In this document: piece after piece, positions 20,837-30,044 of the stretch
Layout: each line of letters opens with the position of its first letter
How positions within the stretch are numbered: position 1 is the stretch's first letter
Source of the DNA: Alphaproteobacteria bacterium
GTDB taxonomy: Bacteria; Pseudomonadota; Alphaproteobacteria; Micavibrionales; Micavibrionaceae
Length of the DNA: 64,000 nt
Direction of reading: 5' to 3'
Assembly (NCBI GenBank): GCA_020848095.1
Contig: JADLAT010000017.1
Span: forward strand, 219,824-283,823
Notes under the pieces: generated by a model
Seen by the model: the letters and a program-made list of their open reading frames with translations, nothing else
Told to the model about the DNA's origin: nothing
The model's database searches: none
Program-made: the position numbers and the translations under genes

Positions 20837-21847
20837 ATGACGGGTGTGCAATTAAAATATACGCAAGACGTGGCTGCGGCCACCGCGCCGCTCTACGCGA
20901 TGCTTGAAAAACAATATAGCGCGGCGCATTGGGAAACCATTGCCCCCTATATCTTTGAGATCAATCGTTTGAAGGCCGAAAAAAACGCCGTTATCCTTGC
21001 GCATAATTATATGACGCCGGATATTTTCTATGGCGTGGGCGATATTATCGGTGATTCCCTGAAGCTCGCGCGGGAAGCCGCCAGCATGAAAGCCGATATG
21101 ATTATTCAGTGCGGCGTACATTTTATGGCCGAGACTTCTAAAATTCTCTGCCCCGAGAAAAAGGTGATTATTCCCGATATGCTGGCCGGATGCTCACTGG
21201 CCGAATCCATTACGGCGGAGGATGTCCGCAAGCTCAAGGCGCAATATCCCGGCGTTCCGGTGGTGACCTATGTCAATACATCTGCCGAAGTGAAGGCCGA
21301 GAGCGATATATGCTGCACCTCCTCCAACGCCTTGAAGATTGTTAATGCGCTGGGGCGTCAGGGCCATGACACCGTTATCATGACGCCGGATAAATTTCTG
21401 GCGCGCAATGTTGCCGCCGAAGCGGAGATCAAGGTTATCTATTGGGACGGCGTGTGCGTGGTGCATGAACGCTTTTCCGCGCAGGATGTACGCGATCTGC
21501 GGGCGCAGCATGGGGATGTTGTCGTTCTGGCACACCCGGAATGTCCGCCGGAAGTTGTTCAGGAAGCCGATTATTCCGGCTCCACCGCGCAGATGGATGC
21601 CTATATCCGCGATCACCAGCCGCGCAAGGCCGTTTTGATGACCGAATGTTCCATGAGCGATAACATCGCGGCGGCCAATCCGGGTGTAGAGATGATTGGC
21701 ACCTGCCAGATGTGCCCGTATATGAAGCGCATTACCCTGCCTAAAATTCTGGAGGCGTTGCGCACCGAAGGCCCGGAAGTGCATATTGACCCCGCATTGA
21801 TCGAGCGGGCGCGGCTGCCGATTGAACGTATGCTTGCGTTGAGCTAG
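20837..21847 (+). CDS. nadA: Quinolinate synthase A
   Basis: Condenses iminoaspartate with dihydroxyacetone phosphate to form quinolinate in NAD synthesis. The 336-residue product has AHNYMTPDIF and the [4Fe-4S] cysteine contexts: IQCGVHFMAETSKILCP, DICCTSSNA and GTCQMCPYMKRITL. The VLAHPECPPEV segment is also typical. nadC follows after 61 bases. nadB, the usual L-aspartate oxidase partner, is not in the window, so iminoaspartate must come from a gene elsewhere. Confidence 0.96.
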   Translation: MTGVQLKYTQDVAAATAPLYAMLEKQYSAAHWETIAPYIFEINRLKAEKNAVILAHNYMTPDIFYGVGDIIGDSLKLAREAASMKADMIIQCGVHFMAETSKILCPEKKVIIPDMLAGCSLAESITAEDVRKLKAQYPGVPVVTYVNTSAEVKAESDICCTSSNALKIVNALGRQGHDTVIMTPDKFLARNVAAEAEIKVIYWDGVCVVHERFSAQDVRDLRAQHGDVVVLAHPECPPEVVQEADYSGSTAQMDAYIRDHQPRKAVLMTECSMSDNIAAANPGVEMIGTCQMCPYMKRITLPKILEALRTEGPEVHIDPALIERARLPIERMLALS

Positions 21848-21908
21848 CTGTATTTATACTTCCGGATCATTTAAGATATGCACCGAAGAAGAAAAAGGCT
21901 GAAAGACC

Positions 21909-22754
21909 ATGCACCTCTCCCCGCTTTATATTGAAGATGCTGTTAAGGCCGCCCTGAGAGAGGATCTCGGTCATGGATTTGATGCGACTTCGGACCTTTT
22001 GATTCCCGCATCAAAGCGGGCGCGCGGCATTTTACGAACCCGTGAAAACGGATATCTGGCCGGTTTGATCGTTGCGCTTTCTACTTTTTCCATGCTGCAT
22101 GGTGATTTTGAGATGAGCGTTCATATTCAAGATGGAGAGCGCCTGAAGCCCGGAGCCGCTATCGCCGAAATCGAAGGGCCAGCGCGTGCCATGCTGACGG
22201 GGGAGCGCGTGGCGCTGAATTTCCTCAATCACATGAGCGGTGTGGCGAGCCTGACTGCCGCTTACGTTAAGGAAGTCAAAGGCACCGGCGCGGAGATTTG
22301 CGATACGCGCAAGACGCTGCCCGGTCTGCGCCTGTTTCAAAAATATGCGGTCTATGTTGGCGGCGGTGCAAATCACCGTTTCGGGCTGGATGATGCTCTG
22401 CTGATCAAGGATAACCATATCGCCGTGGCCGGCGGCATAGGGCAAGCGCTGGATCAGGCGCGGATGCTGGCGGGGCATACGAAAAAGATCGAGATTGAGG
22501 TGGATACGCTTAAACAGCTTGAAGAGGTGCTGGCGCATGGCGGGGCGGATATTATCATGCTGGATAATTTCACAACGCCCGATCTTAAAAGAGCCGTGAA
22601 GATGGGTGGCGGGCATGTGCCGCTGGAGGCCTCAGGCGGGGTCACGCTGGAAAGTGTAAAAGCCATTGCCCAGACCGGCGTGGATTATATTTCCGTAGGG
22701 GCGCTGACCCATTCCGTGCCGCAGCTTGATATCGGGCTGGATATCAAGCTTTAA
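21909..22754 (+). CDS. nadC: Nicotinate-nucleotide pyrophosphorylase (carboxylating)
   Basis: Converts quinolinate plus PRPP to nicotinate mononucleotide, the step after NadA. The 281-residue product shows EDLGHGFDATSD, ERVALNFLNHMSGVAS, CDTRKTLPGLR and the sheet-edge motifs IEIEVDTLKQLEEVL, IIMLDNF and LEASGGVTLE. It forms a short operon with nadA and converges on sdhB. Confidence 0.96.
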   Translation: MHLSPLYIEDAVKAALREDLGHGFDATSDLLIPASKRARGILRTRENGYLAGLIVALSTFSMLHGDFEMSVHIQDGERLKPGAAIAEIEGPARAMLTGERVALNFLNHMSGVASLTAAYVKEVKGTGAEICDTRKTLPGLRLFQKYAVYVGGGANHRFGLDDALLIKDNHIAVAGGIGQALDQARMLAGHTKKIEIEVDTLKQLEEVLAHGGADIIMLDNFTTPDLKRAVKMGGGHVPLEASGGVTLESVKAIAQTGVDYISVGALTHSVPQLDIGLDIKL

Positions 22755-22777
22755 AGGATAAACGCCAGCGCCTCTTT

Positions 22778-23569
22778 TTAATGGCGCGCCACCATCATCT
22801 TTTTGATCTCGGCGATGGCCTTGGCAGGGTTCAACCCCTTGGGGCAGGTGTTCGTGCAGTTCATGATCGTGTGGCAGCGATAGAGGCGGAACGGGTCCTC
22901 CAGCGCGTCAAGACGCTCCCCCGTGGCCTCATCCCGCGTATCGGCGATCCAGCGATAGGCCTGTAGCAAGATGGCCGGGCCTAAGAAGCGATCACCATTC
23001 CACCAATATGACGGGCAGGACGTAGAACAGCAGAAACACAAGATACATCCGGCGGGGCCGCGTCCGTCTTCACCGTTCAGGATATTGGCATCTTCCTGCG
23101 TTTGCAGCCGTTCACGGCCGGGCGCGGGGCTATCAACCTTGAGCCAGGGCTCGATAGCGGTGTATTGCGCATAAGCATGGTTAAGATCGGGCACGAGGTC
23201 CTTAACCACCGGCATATGCGGCAGCGGTGTTACCTTGATATCGCCCTTACAATCCTCGATGGCCTTGGTGCAGGCCAGCGTATTCGTGCCGTCGATATTC
23301 ATCGCGCAGGAACCGCAAATCCCCTCCCGGCAGGAGCGGCGCAGCGTCAGCGTCGAATCCACATTATTCTTGATATAAAGCAGCGCGTCCAAAACCATAG
23401 GGCCGCACTGGTCCAGATCAATCGTGACCTCATCAAGGCGGGGATTTTCCGCATCGTCCGGGCTCCAGCGATAGACCTTGAAGGTCCGGGCGCGTTTGGC
23501 ACCGTTTGCGACATTAAGTTTTTTACCCGGTTTAACCTTGGAATTTTTAGGAAGTGCGAATTCAGCCAT
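22778..23569 (-). CDS. sdhB: Succinate dehydrogenase iron-sulfur subunit
   Basis: Electron-transfer subunit of respiratory complex II at the inner membrane. The N-terminal ferredoxin domain has [16 protein letters not shown] for the [2Fe-2S] cluster. The C-terminal domain has [16 protein letters not shown] and [17 protein letters not shown] for the [4Fe-4S] and [3Fe-4S] clusters. Length is 263 residues, normal. Its partners sdhC, sdhD and sdhA lie about 22 kb away at 45950-48640 on the other strand. That split is unusual, because sdhB normally follows sdhA directly. Confidence 0.96.
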   Translation of the reverse strand: MAEFALPKNSKVKPGKKLNVANGAKRARTFKVYRWSPDDAENPRLDEVTIDLDQCGPMVLDALLYIKNNVDSTLTLRRSCREGICGSCAMNIDGTNTLACTKAIEDCKGDIKVTPLPHMPVVKDLVPDLNHAYAQYTAIEPWLKVDSPAPGRERLQTQEDANILNGEDGRGPAGCILCFCCSTSCPSYWWNGDRFLGPAILLQAYRWIADTRDEATGERLDALEDPFRLYRCHTIMNCTNTCPKGLNPAKAIAEIKKMMVARH

Positions 23570-23686
23570 AGTGATATTTGTCCTGCCGCCGTTGAGGTTT
23601 TATAAGGATAAGCCCTTCATGCGTCTTTGTGAAGATGCCGCAGGCGTGTTTTTCCACTTGCCGCGCCTTTTTATTCGCGCTATTCC

Positions 23687-24352
23687 ATGCGCATGCGCAA
23701 TATGGACCCGCTTATACTGGCCTTGCCCAAGGGCCGCATTTTGAATGAACTGGCCCCGATCCTGAAGGCCTGTGGCATTGAGCCGGAGGCTGATTTCACC
23801 GATGAGTGCAGCCGCAAGCTGCGTTTTTCCACGAATGATCCGGGGCTGGATATTATTCGCGTCCGTTCCTTTGATGCGGCCACTTTTGTCGCTTATGGCG
23901 GCGCGCATCTGGGGGTTGCGGGCTCAGACGTTCTGGAGGAATTTTCCTATAGCGAGCTTTATGCGCCGGTGGATCTAAAGATCGGGCATTGCCGCCTTTC
24001 TGTCGCCATGCCCGTGCAGGAAGCCGAAACGGAAAACACCACGCGCCATTCGCATATTCGCATTGCCACCAAATACCCCAATCTGACCGCCCGCCATTTC
24101 GCCAATGCGGGGATTCAGGCCGAATGTATCAAGCTCAACGGGGCGATGGAGATTGCGCCCGCGCTGGGGCTGTGCCGCCGGATTGTTGATCTTGTCTCCA
24201 CCGGCTCAACGCTCAAAGCCAATGGATTGGCCGAGACGGAGACGATTTTGGAGGTTTCCTCCAAGCTTATTGTTAATAGAACGGCCCTGAAGACCCGAGC
24301 CGAGGCCATGGAAGCATGGATAGAACGATTTCGCCAAGCAACGCGCGCATGA
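23687..24352 (+). CDS. hisG: ATP phosphoribosyltransferase, short form
   Basis: First enzyme of histidine synthesis, joining ATP and PRPP. The 221-residue length and the end shortly after [13 protein letters not shown] show the short form, which lacks the C-terminal regulatory domain and normally needs HisZ; hisZ is not in the window. [33 protein letters not shown] and [14 protein letters not shown] are diagnostic. In-frame ATGs at 23687, 23693 and 23702 are all possible. A TTGCCG/TATTCC pair with a 17-base spacer ends just before 23687, so a leaderless start at 23693 is conceivable. It overlaps the UPF0262 gene by 4 bases. Confidence 0.93.
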   Translation: MRMRNMDPLILALPKGRILNELAPILKACGIEPEADFTDECSRKLRFSTNDPGLDIIRVRSFDAATFVAYGGAHLGVAGSDVLEEFSYSELYAPVDLKIGHCRLSVAMPVQEAETENTTRHSHIRIATKYPNLTARHFANAGIQAECIKLNGAMEIAPALGLCRRIVDLVSTGSTLKANGLAETETILEVSSKLIVNRTALKTRAEAMEAWIERFRQATRA

Positions 24353-24831
24353 ATGAAACATCCAAAATTCGCCATGTTTCCATCGAAGATGCTCAAGCGA
24401 TTTCCTCTGGCGGCCTGATTGCCAGAGACCGGAATATTGCCCTGACCGATCTTCAGCGCGGCAGCGTTTTTCAGCCTGTCGCAGATGAGAATGGCCCTTA
24501 CGATCTGGCGCTCTCAGTGGAGGAAAACCGCCTTGTTTTTCGGATAACGAATGCGGCGGCGCGCCCCCTGCCCGCTCTGGCACTTTCCCTTAAGCCCTAT
24601 TCCCGCCTTATCAAAGATTATTTTATCATCGTGGACAGCTATAATGAGGCCATTAAAGGCGCCAACCCTTCGCGCATAGAGGCCATTGATATGGGGCGGC
24701 GGGGTCTGCACAACGAGGGGGCTTCGTTATTGCAGGAGCGTCTGGAAGACAAAATTTCAATGGATCAGGACACGGCGAGACGCCTTTTTACCCTTATTTG
24801 CATTCTTTACAGCGAAAAAATCATATTTTAG
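24349..24831 (+). CDS. UPF0262 family protein
   Basis: A 160-residue protein of an uncharacterised alphaproteobacterial family. Recognisable parts are IRHVSIEDA at the start, [28 protein letters not shown] strands, [21 protein letters not shown] and [21 protein letters not shown]. The start at 24349 overlaps the hisG stop as ATGA; an open frame 11 codons longer exists but lies inside hisG. In many alphaproteobacteria this gene sits between histidine genes and infA, as it roughly does here. No function is known. Confidence 0.88.
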   Translation: MNETSKIRHVSIEDAQAISSGGLIARDRNIALTDLQRGSVFQPVADENGPYDLALSVEENRLVFRITNAAARPLPALALSLKPYSRLIKDYFIIVDSYNEAIKGANPSRIEAIDMGRRGLHNEGASLLQERLEDKISMDQDTARRLFTLICILYSEKIIF

Positions 24832-24854
24832 GCGTAAAGAAGGGCATTTCAAAC

Positions 24855-25922
24855 CTATTTACGGCGTATTTCCCGTTTTTGCTGCTCCATTTGCTCATAA
24901 GTCTCCAGAATTTTATTGGTATTAGCCAACATTTGCCGCGCGACCATTTCATAGTCGGGTTGATATTGCGGCAGGAAGAAATAGTAATTTGCCGGTTTGC
25001 TGGCGATGCGCTCTATGAATTTTTCAATGCCCTCTGCCTGTTCCAGCAGCAAGGCTTTTTGTGCCTCCGGCCCCATGCCCGCCGCATTTGCGCCTTGAAC
25101 AAAACGCTGCGTATCCCAGTATGAAAACGGCAAATCGGGATCCATGTCCACCGCCTCGGCATATAAGGGCTTGCTTTGCTCCTCCGAAACCGCATTGCGT
25201 CCGGCAATCACCAGCAAGGTGGCATCCTTGGATTCATGCGCACGCTCCAGCGTTTGCGCCATCAGTTCTTCCCGCCCCTTGATCTGGCGGCCCGTATTGA
25301 AATACAATTCGGCCGCATCCATTTTCCGTGGGGCGTGGTTGCGGTACATTTTATCCAGAACCTCGAAAGCTTTTGCCTGATCGCGCTGAATATTGGAGTA
25401 AATCCAGGCATTGCGGAAGTAATCCTCGGCGCTTCTCGGGTTTTCAACCAGCTTTTGTGATTTTGTAATATCGCTCAACCCATCAACATTTTCATTGATT
25501 TTGCTGACATCCTCCCCTATTTGATCGACATTTTTGCCGATGACGGTTATATCCTCGTGGATCAAGCCCATCTTTTCCGCCAGCGTTTGCGTAGCGCTTT
25601 GCCCCTGCCCCACCATCATCAGGATGAAAAAGGCACCAAGCGCGAACAAGCTAAAACGCAAGGCATCGCAGACCGCGCAATGCACCACACCATCCACGGC
25701 CTTTTCATCCCGCGCATCCACCAGCATCGCCCGCTGGAAACACAAAAGCCCGGAAACAAGCGCCGCGCCGCCGAAAATCATCGCCAGCGCAAACGGAGAA
25801 ATAAAGCTGGTGAAAAAGGAGGTTATATCGCCCGAAAGACCTATCGCGCCGCCAACAATTACGAACAGGGAGGCACGCTCCGGCCAAAGAATTTTATGAA
25901 TAACGGACAGGTTTTTAGCCAT
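24855..25922 (-). CDS. Unknown membrane protein with coiled coil and TPR-like region
   Basis: I do not recognise a family. The 355-residue product has three hydrophobic segments in the first 115 residues (around 18-32, 40-62 and 88-106). Next comes a short heptad-like stretch, IGKNVDQIGEDVSKINENVDGL, near 125-150 and then a helical region (about 155-345). That region contains TPR-like pairs such as AEDYFRNAWIYSNIQRDQAKA and AAELYFNTGRQIKGREEL. Orientation is opposite to the flanking hisG-UPF0262 and infA-maf genes, so it interrupts an otherwise conserved neighbourhood. The C-terminus is very basic. Confidence 0.75.
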   Translation of the reverse strand: MAKNLSVIHKILWPERASLFVIVGGAIGLSGDITSFFTSFISPFALAMIFGGAALVSGLLCFQRAMLVDARDEKAVDGVVHCAVCDALRFSLFALGAFFILMMVGQGQSATQTLAEKMGLIHEDITVIGKNVDQIGEDVSKINENVDGLSDITKSQKLVENPRSAEDYFRNAWIYSNIQRDQAKAFEVLDKMYRNHAPRKMDAAELYFNTGRQIKGREELMAQTLERAHESKDATLLVIAGRNAVSEEQSKPLYAEAVDMDPDLPFSYWDTQRFVQGANAAGMGPEAQKALLLEQAEGIEKFIERIASKPANYYFFLPQYQPDYEMVARQMLANTNKILETYEQMEQQKREIRRK

Positions 25923-26016
25923 GTGTGAATCCCCAAGAATAGAAGGCTTGGTGAAAAGCTAGCATGTGAAAACGGCATAAACAAGATGATGATCTCTCGG
26001 TTTATCTTAAAAATCG

Positions 26017-26044
26017 TTGATTTTTCTTGTGATAGCGCTATAAA
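26017..26044 (+). promoter_or_regulatory. Probable infA promoter
   Basis: TTGATT at 26017-26022 and TATAAA at 26039-26044 with a 16-base spacer, in an AT-rich divergent region. This predicts a leader of about 30 bases before the infA ATG at 26081. No clear Shine-Dalgarno site follows. Confidence 0.6.
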
Positions 26045-26080
26045 CAATTCTTCTGAACAGAAAGATGTTATAAAAACTCC

Positions 26081-26299
26081 ATGACCAAAGAAGATCTTAT
26101 TGAATTTAAAGGTGTCGTTTCCGAGATTTTGCCCAACGCCATGTTCCGGGTAACGCTGGAGAATGAGCATGTCATTCTTGCCCACACCGCCGGCAAAATG
26201 CGCAAAAACCGCATTCGTGTGCTGCAGGGCGATTCGGTGGTCGTGGAAATGACCCCCTATGACCTGACCAAGGGCCGCATTATCTACCGTGAAAAATAG
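26081..26299 (+). CDS. infA: Translation initiation factor IF-1
   Basis: Essential small factor that binds the 30S A site. The 72-residue product is a single S1/OB domain with the near-invariant [42 protein letters not shown] and [13 protein letters not shown]. The stop overlaps the maf GTG start by 11 bases. It begins the infA-maf-RNase G series that ends at tRNA-Phe, a conserved alphaproteobacterial arrangement. Confidence 0.98.
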   Translation: MTKEDLIEFKGVVSEILPNAMFRVTLENEHVILAHTAGKMRKNRIRVLQGDSVVVEMTPYDLTKGRIIYREK

Positions 26300-26870
26300 A
26301 CTTATACTGGCCTCTGCCTCGCCGCGCCGTCTGGACCTGCTGGCGCGGATCGGGGTTGTTCCCGCTGAAATCATCCCCCCTGCCATAGATGAAAGCCCGC
26401 TTAGAGGTGAGTTGCCGCGTGCGCTAGCGCTTCGGCTTTCCATTCAAAAGGCGCAGGAAATCGCGGCACAAAACCCGGGCTCCTATATTCTGGCCGCCGA
26501 TACGGTTGTGGCCTGTGGCCGCCGTATTTTACCAAAAACGGAAGATGAGCAGAGCGCACAGACCTGTCTTGATCTGCTGTCCGGGCGGCGGCACTATGTC
26601 TGGGGCGGAATTACCCTCATTACGCCCACGGGCAAAATTATAAGCCGGGCTTGTGAAACACTGGTTCAGTTCAGGCGGCTGGAGCCTGCGGATATTGCCC
26701 ACTATATTGCTCTGCGCGAGTGGCAAGGCAAAGCAGGCGGTTACGCCATTCAAGGCTATGCCGAGACTTTTGTTAAATTCTTTCATGGCTCGCATTCCAA
26801 TGTCGTAGGACTATCTCTTTATGATACAATGATAATGTTACGCAGCGCCGGTTTTAAAATCGGCGGATGA
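26289..26870 (+). CDS. maf: Maf-like nucleotide pyrophosphatase
   Basis: Hydrolyses non-canonical or modified nucleoside triphosphates. The 193-residue product has the family opening [18 protein letters not shown] and then [11 protein letters not shown] and [25 protein letters not shown]. The start is GTG at 26289 inside the end of infA, and the protein begins exactly where homologues do. RNase G follows immediately. Confidence 0.95.
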   Translation: MKNRLILASASPRRLDLLARIGVVPAEIIPPAIDESPLRGELPRALALRLSIQKAQEIAAQNPGSYILAADTVVACGRRILPKTEDEQSAQTCLDLLSGRRHYVWGGITLITPTGKIISRACETLVQFRRLEPADIAHYIALREWQGKAGGYAIQGYAETFVKFFHGSHSNVVGLSLYDTMIMLRSAGFKIGG

Positions 26871-28130
26871 TTGTGCGTTTTTTTGATTATCGGGAGCATC
26901 CAACTGGATATTTTAATTGAAGAGCTGGAAGGCAGCTTATGGGTCGCGGCGTTACACAACGGGCGGCTCATGGGGCTGGATGTTGATCCGTCCAATGAGG
27001 AAGTTCGCTGGGGCTCTATCTACTGGGCCAAAATAAAATCTATTGATGCGGCTCTGGATGCTGTTTTTCTTGATCTTGACGGCGAGAATACGGGCATACT
27101 CTATAACGGTGATGTACGCTGGCTGGACGAAGATGGCAAAATGCGCAAGGGCGGCGCCGAGGCGATCGGCAAACGCTTCAAGGCCGGGGATTTCGTTCCC
27201 GTACAGGCCAAGAGCGCCTATCTTAGCAAAAGTGACGATGCCTATGCCGCGCTGGAGAGCAAAGCGCCGCAGATGAGCATGGATATAACCCTGCCCGGTC
27301 GTTATCTGGTTTTTGGCGGGATGATCGGGGAAAACCGGATATCTCAACGCATACGTGATAAAGCCATGCGCACGCAGCTGCAAAGCATGCTGGACGCGCT
27401 GGAGGATATTAACGGCTGTATTCTGCGCGCGGCGGCGGCCAATACACAGACCGATGTCCTGCGCCGGGAGGGGAAAATCCTCAAAGGCGCGTGGGAGGAT
27501 ATTCAGGAATATTTCAAGGATGACGAGCCTGCGCTTATTGCGCTGGGGCCGGATGCCATACAGCGCACGCTCAGCGATCAGGCCGCGCAGCCCATAGAGC
27601 GCATTGAGATCGTGACAATGGACCATTTTCAGGAGGTTGAGGATTGGTGCACTATTTTCGCGCCCGATCTGGTGACAAAGATTCAGCCCGTTGAGCTTGA
27701 TAATGCCGCCGAGGATATGGCGCTGTTTTATTACCGGGATATTATCGGCCAGATTGAGGATCTGTTTCAGCCCTATGTCCTGTTGGAGAATGGCGGCAAT
27801 ATCATTATCCAAAGCACGGCGGCGCTTACGGCTGTTGATGTGAATAAAGGCGGCGCGAAGGGTTCACATCTGGCGGTGAATATCGAGGCCGCGCAAGAGC
27901 TGGCGCGGCAAATTCGCCTGCGCAACTGTGGCGGCACTATTGTTGTCGATTTTCTTAAAATGCGAAGCCCCGCCGATGAGACGCGCCTTATCCGCGCGCT
28001 GGAGGAGGCCTTTAACAGTGACCCCTGCACCGTGCAGATCCACGGGCTTACAAAGCTCGGCCTTTTGGAATTAACCCGCAAGCGGCGCACCCCACCGCTC
28101 AAGGAACGCTTCGACGGCACACTTTCTTAA
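26871..28130 (+). CDS. rng: Ribonuclease E/G family endoribonuclease, compact form
   Basis: Single-strand-specific endoribonuclease of rRNA and mRNA processing. The 419-residue product has an N-terminal S1-like region (WGSIYWAKIKSIDAALDAVFLDLD), then ENGGNIIIQSTAALTAVDVNKGG with the first catalytic Asp, and GGTIVVDFLKM with the second. It ends LELTRKRRTPPLKERF about where the Zn-link CPxC would begin in RNase E, so that motif and the scaffold domain are missing. The start is uncertain: TTG at 26871 directly follows the maf stop, another in-frame TTG is at 26883, and homology starts near LDILIEELEG. Confidence 0.88.
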   Translation: MCVFLIIGSIQLDILIEELEGSLWVAALHNGRLMGLDVDPSNEEVRWGSIYWAKIKSIDAALDAVFLDLDGENTGILYNGDVRWLDEDGKMRKGGAEAIGKRFKAGDFVPVQAKSAYLSKSDDAYAALESKAPQMSMDITLPGRYLVFGGMIGENRISQRIRDKAMRTQLQSMLDALEDINGCILRAAAANTQTDVLRREGKILKGAWEDIQEYFKDDEPALIALGPDAIQRTLSDQAAQPIERIEIVTMDHFQEVEDWCTIFAPDLVTKIQPVELDNAAEDMALFYYRDIIGQIEDLFQPYVLLENGGNIIIQSTAALTAVDVNKGGAKGSHLAVNIEAAQELARQIRLRNCGGTIVVDFLKMRSPADETRLIRALEEAFNSDPCTVQIHGLTKLGLLELTRKRRTPPLKERFDGTLS

Positions 28131-28202
28131 AATCTTTTCCAGTTGCCTATAGACATTGCCCCGTCTTTTTCTTATAAGTTTCAATCCGCGTTTCTTGGAA
28201 AC

Positions 28203-28277
28203 GCCCGAGTAGCTCAGTGGTAGAGCAGGCGACTGAAAATCGCCGTGTCGGTGGTTCAATCCCGCCCTCGGGCACCA
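28203..28277 (+). tRNA. tRNA-Phe (GAA)
   Basis: A 75-base cloverleaf. The acceptor GCCCGAG at 28203-28209 pairs with CTCGGGC at 28267-28273, followed by A and an encoded CCA. The anticodon stem GGCGA/TCGCC encloses a loop with GAA at 28235-28237. The T-loop region reads GGTTCAATCCC. It directly follows the infA-maf-RNase G genes and lies about 110 bases before an integrase fragment, so it has probably served as an integration site. Confidence 0.97.
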
Positions 28278-28367
28278 CAAACCCTCCCGAACAAAATTCG
28301 TAACATTCTGATTTCATTGTGTTTTTTAACAGATCGTCCCCGCATGCGAATCACTATAGGAATATTT

Positions 28368-28403
28368 GGGATACAAAACGGGATACAAAATGAGTTACAA
28401 AAG
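28368..28403 (+). repeat. Three 12-base tandem repeats beside tRNA-Phe
   Basis: Copies GGGATACAAAAC, GGGATACAAAAT and the weaker GAGTTACAAAAG lie head to tail at 28368-28379, 28380-28391 and 28392-28403. They run into the integrase fragment. Short direct repeats between a tRNA attachment site and its integrase gene often act as arm-type binding sites; that role is inferred. Confidence 0.75.
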
Positions 28404-28509
28404 TCTGCTATTGCGTGGCAGCCTGCGCTTACTGGTAAAGTCCAGAAAAACAAGGCTATGGCGGCTTAAGTACCATTATCCGGGCAAAGGGCTGCCTGGG
28501 TTCTGTTAA
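28390..28509 (+). pseudogene. Tyrosine integrase remnant (arm-binding domain fragment)
   Basis: An open stretch of 39 codons starting at ATG 28390 reads GSLRLLVKSRKTRLWRLKY and then HYPGKG before a stop at 28507-28509. It closely resembles the GGLYLLVKPSGSKLWRLKYRFAGK core of the DUF4102 arm-DNA-binding domain in phage and island integrases. The catalytic domain is gone, and the next gene, on the other strand, starts its 3' end 9 bases later. Position beside tRNA-Phe is where an intact integrase would sit, so this marks an old integration followed by deletion. Confidence 0.75.
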
Positions 28510-28517
28510 GAGTTTTT

Positions 28518-29822
28518 TTAGGCTGCTGTCGTGACTTTTCCATATTTAACAACAAACGCACCAAACACGTCTATTGCTTGCAAAATACGCGGTGCATATT
28601 TTTTGATAAAGGCCCGGTCGAGTTTTTCACCATTTTCGTAAGCTGCCAATGCTGCGGCTCCATCATAATCGCAACCAGACAAGCGGAGTGTTAGTATCTC
28701 TGCCTCTGCCCCGAACGCCTTACCTGGCAAAGTCGCAAGATTGTACTCCTTAAGCAAAACCTCGTGAATATCCTGTGACGTCTTAATGCCATTGGTCGCC
28801 AATGCCTCGCGGAACGGCGCAAAGTCAGGATAATTGTAAAACGCACCTTGCGGCTTTGGTGCGATAATGCCATGACTGCGCAGCCCTTCGGCAATGGTGG
28901 TATTCATAAGTTCATGAATATCTGTGCATGCTTGCATATGGTCTTCAATATCCTTGTGCCGCTTATACGCCTCGATGCAGGCCTGCTGGACCGGGGAAGA
29001 TACGCATGACCACGTTTCGCTAATGATGCAGCGTAGAGCGTTATGAAGCCCTGGGACGCCCCTGGGGATAAAGCCAATACCGATGCGCCAGCCGCCCAGC
29101 GATAGATGCTTAGACAATCCCGTCGTCACGGCTGTAACTTTCGGTGCATGTCGTGCGCAGGAGCGGTACTGGCCATCAAAGCTGACCAGCCCGTAAATCT
29201 CATCAGAGATGATCAGGACGCCTTCCGCTTCACAGACTTTGGCAAGCACCTGAAGCTCCTCACTTGGGATTGTCAGCCCGGTCGGGTTGCTTGGCGCGTT
29301 GATAATAATCTTTGTGGGATTTTTCCCGTTCTTACGCGCTGTTTTGATCGTGGCGCGCAGCGTCTCGGGATCAATATGATAACCCGCATCATCAAGTGTT
29401 GTTGGTACTTTCAGTACCTCTGTGTGCAACATTTTCGCCTGAGGTTCATAGCTCACCCAGCTTGGCACCGGCATTAGCAAATCGCCTTCAATCGCCATTT
29501 GCAACGCATATAAAACAAGTTTGCTGCCTGGCGCGATCAGAATATCTGTGGCGGAGATATATTCATCCCCGTAAATAGGGCGGTAATATTCGCGCACGGC
29601 TTCGACCAAATCATCCAGCCCGTCTGCCTTAAGATACTCTTTACGATAAGCCGCATCGGCCAAGGCTTTTTTTAACCGTTGTGGCACAGGAAAAGGCGAC
29701 TCACCAAATCCCATATGATAAACGGTTTCTCCACCTGAGCGTTTTTGATGAACTAAATCATTAGCCCAAAGCGTTGGAGAATGGGGAAGATTTTTTATTG
29801 TTTCGGCTAATTTAATCGTCAT
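28518..29822 (-). CDS. Class I/II pyridoxal-phosphate aminotransferase
   Basis: A 434-residue fold-type I aminotransferase related to aspartate aminotransferases. PLP-site features include NAPSNPTGL, ISDEIYGLVSF and the Schiff-base lysine context TTGLSKHLSLGGWRIG. The C-terminal arginine region reads LTLRLSGCDYDG. Substrate is undetermined, as this clade includes aspartate, aromatic and alanine-type enzymes. It lies between the integrase remnant and the pilin-like genes, a region with accessory character. TATAAT on the minus strand at 29842-29847 is a possible -10 for it, though no good -35 is visible. Confidence 0.88.
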   Translation of the reverse strand: MTIKLAETIKNLPHSPTLWANDLVHQKRSGGETVYHMGFGESPFPVPQRLKKALADAAYRKEYLKADGLDDLVEAVREYYRPIYGDEYISATDILIAPGSKLVLYALQMAIEGDLLMPVPSWVSYEPQAKMLHTEVLKVPTTLDDAGYHIDPETLRATIKTARKNGKNPTKIIINAPSNPTGLTIPSEELQVLAKVCEAEGVLIISDEIYGLVSFDGQYRSCARHAPKVTAVTTGLSKHLSLGGWRIGIGFIPRGVPGLHNALRCIISETWSCVSSPVQQACIEAYKRHKDIEDHMQACTDIHELMNTTIAEGLRSHGIIAPKPQGAFYNYPDFAPFREALATNGIKTSQDIHEVLLKEYNLATLPGKAFGAEAEILTLRLSGCDYDGAAALAAYENGEKLDRAFIKKYAPRILQAIDVFGAFVVKYGKVTTAA

Positions 29823-29987
29823 GAAGCTCTATTAATCAGCAATTATACTGCCAGTATCTCCTTAAGCTTTATTTTGGTCAACCCCATAGGATACCCGGAT
29901 GCAGAAGCGGTGGCCACCAATTAGGATTTGAGGCGCAGGGTCTGACGGGACCTTTGATATACCAGATTTAGAAATTAAAGAAACGAA

Positions 29988-30020
29988 ACAAGGCCACGCC
30001 TAAGATGAGCGTAGCCTTGT
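29988..30020 (-). terminator. Hairpin after the PLDc_N-type gene
   Basis: A 12-base inverted repeat with one mismatch, arms at 29988-29999 and 30009-30020, nine-base loop. On the minus strand it is followed by a T-rich stretch (TTTCGTTTCTTTAATTT). It lies 25 bases after the stop of the gene at 30045, so it is a likely terminator for it. Confidence 0.6.
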
Positions 30021-30044
30021 ATCACGAACCGTAAGAAACCGGCC

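Noticed and set aside
28278..28517. A 74-residue frame beginning inside tRNA-Phe (28245-28469)
   Set aside because: It overlaps the tRNA, and its GIQNGIQNELQ stretch is only the 12-base tandem repeat read in one frame. The integrase-like similarity is in another frame.
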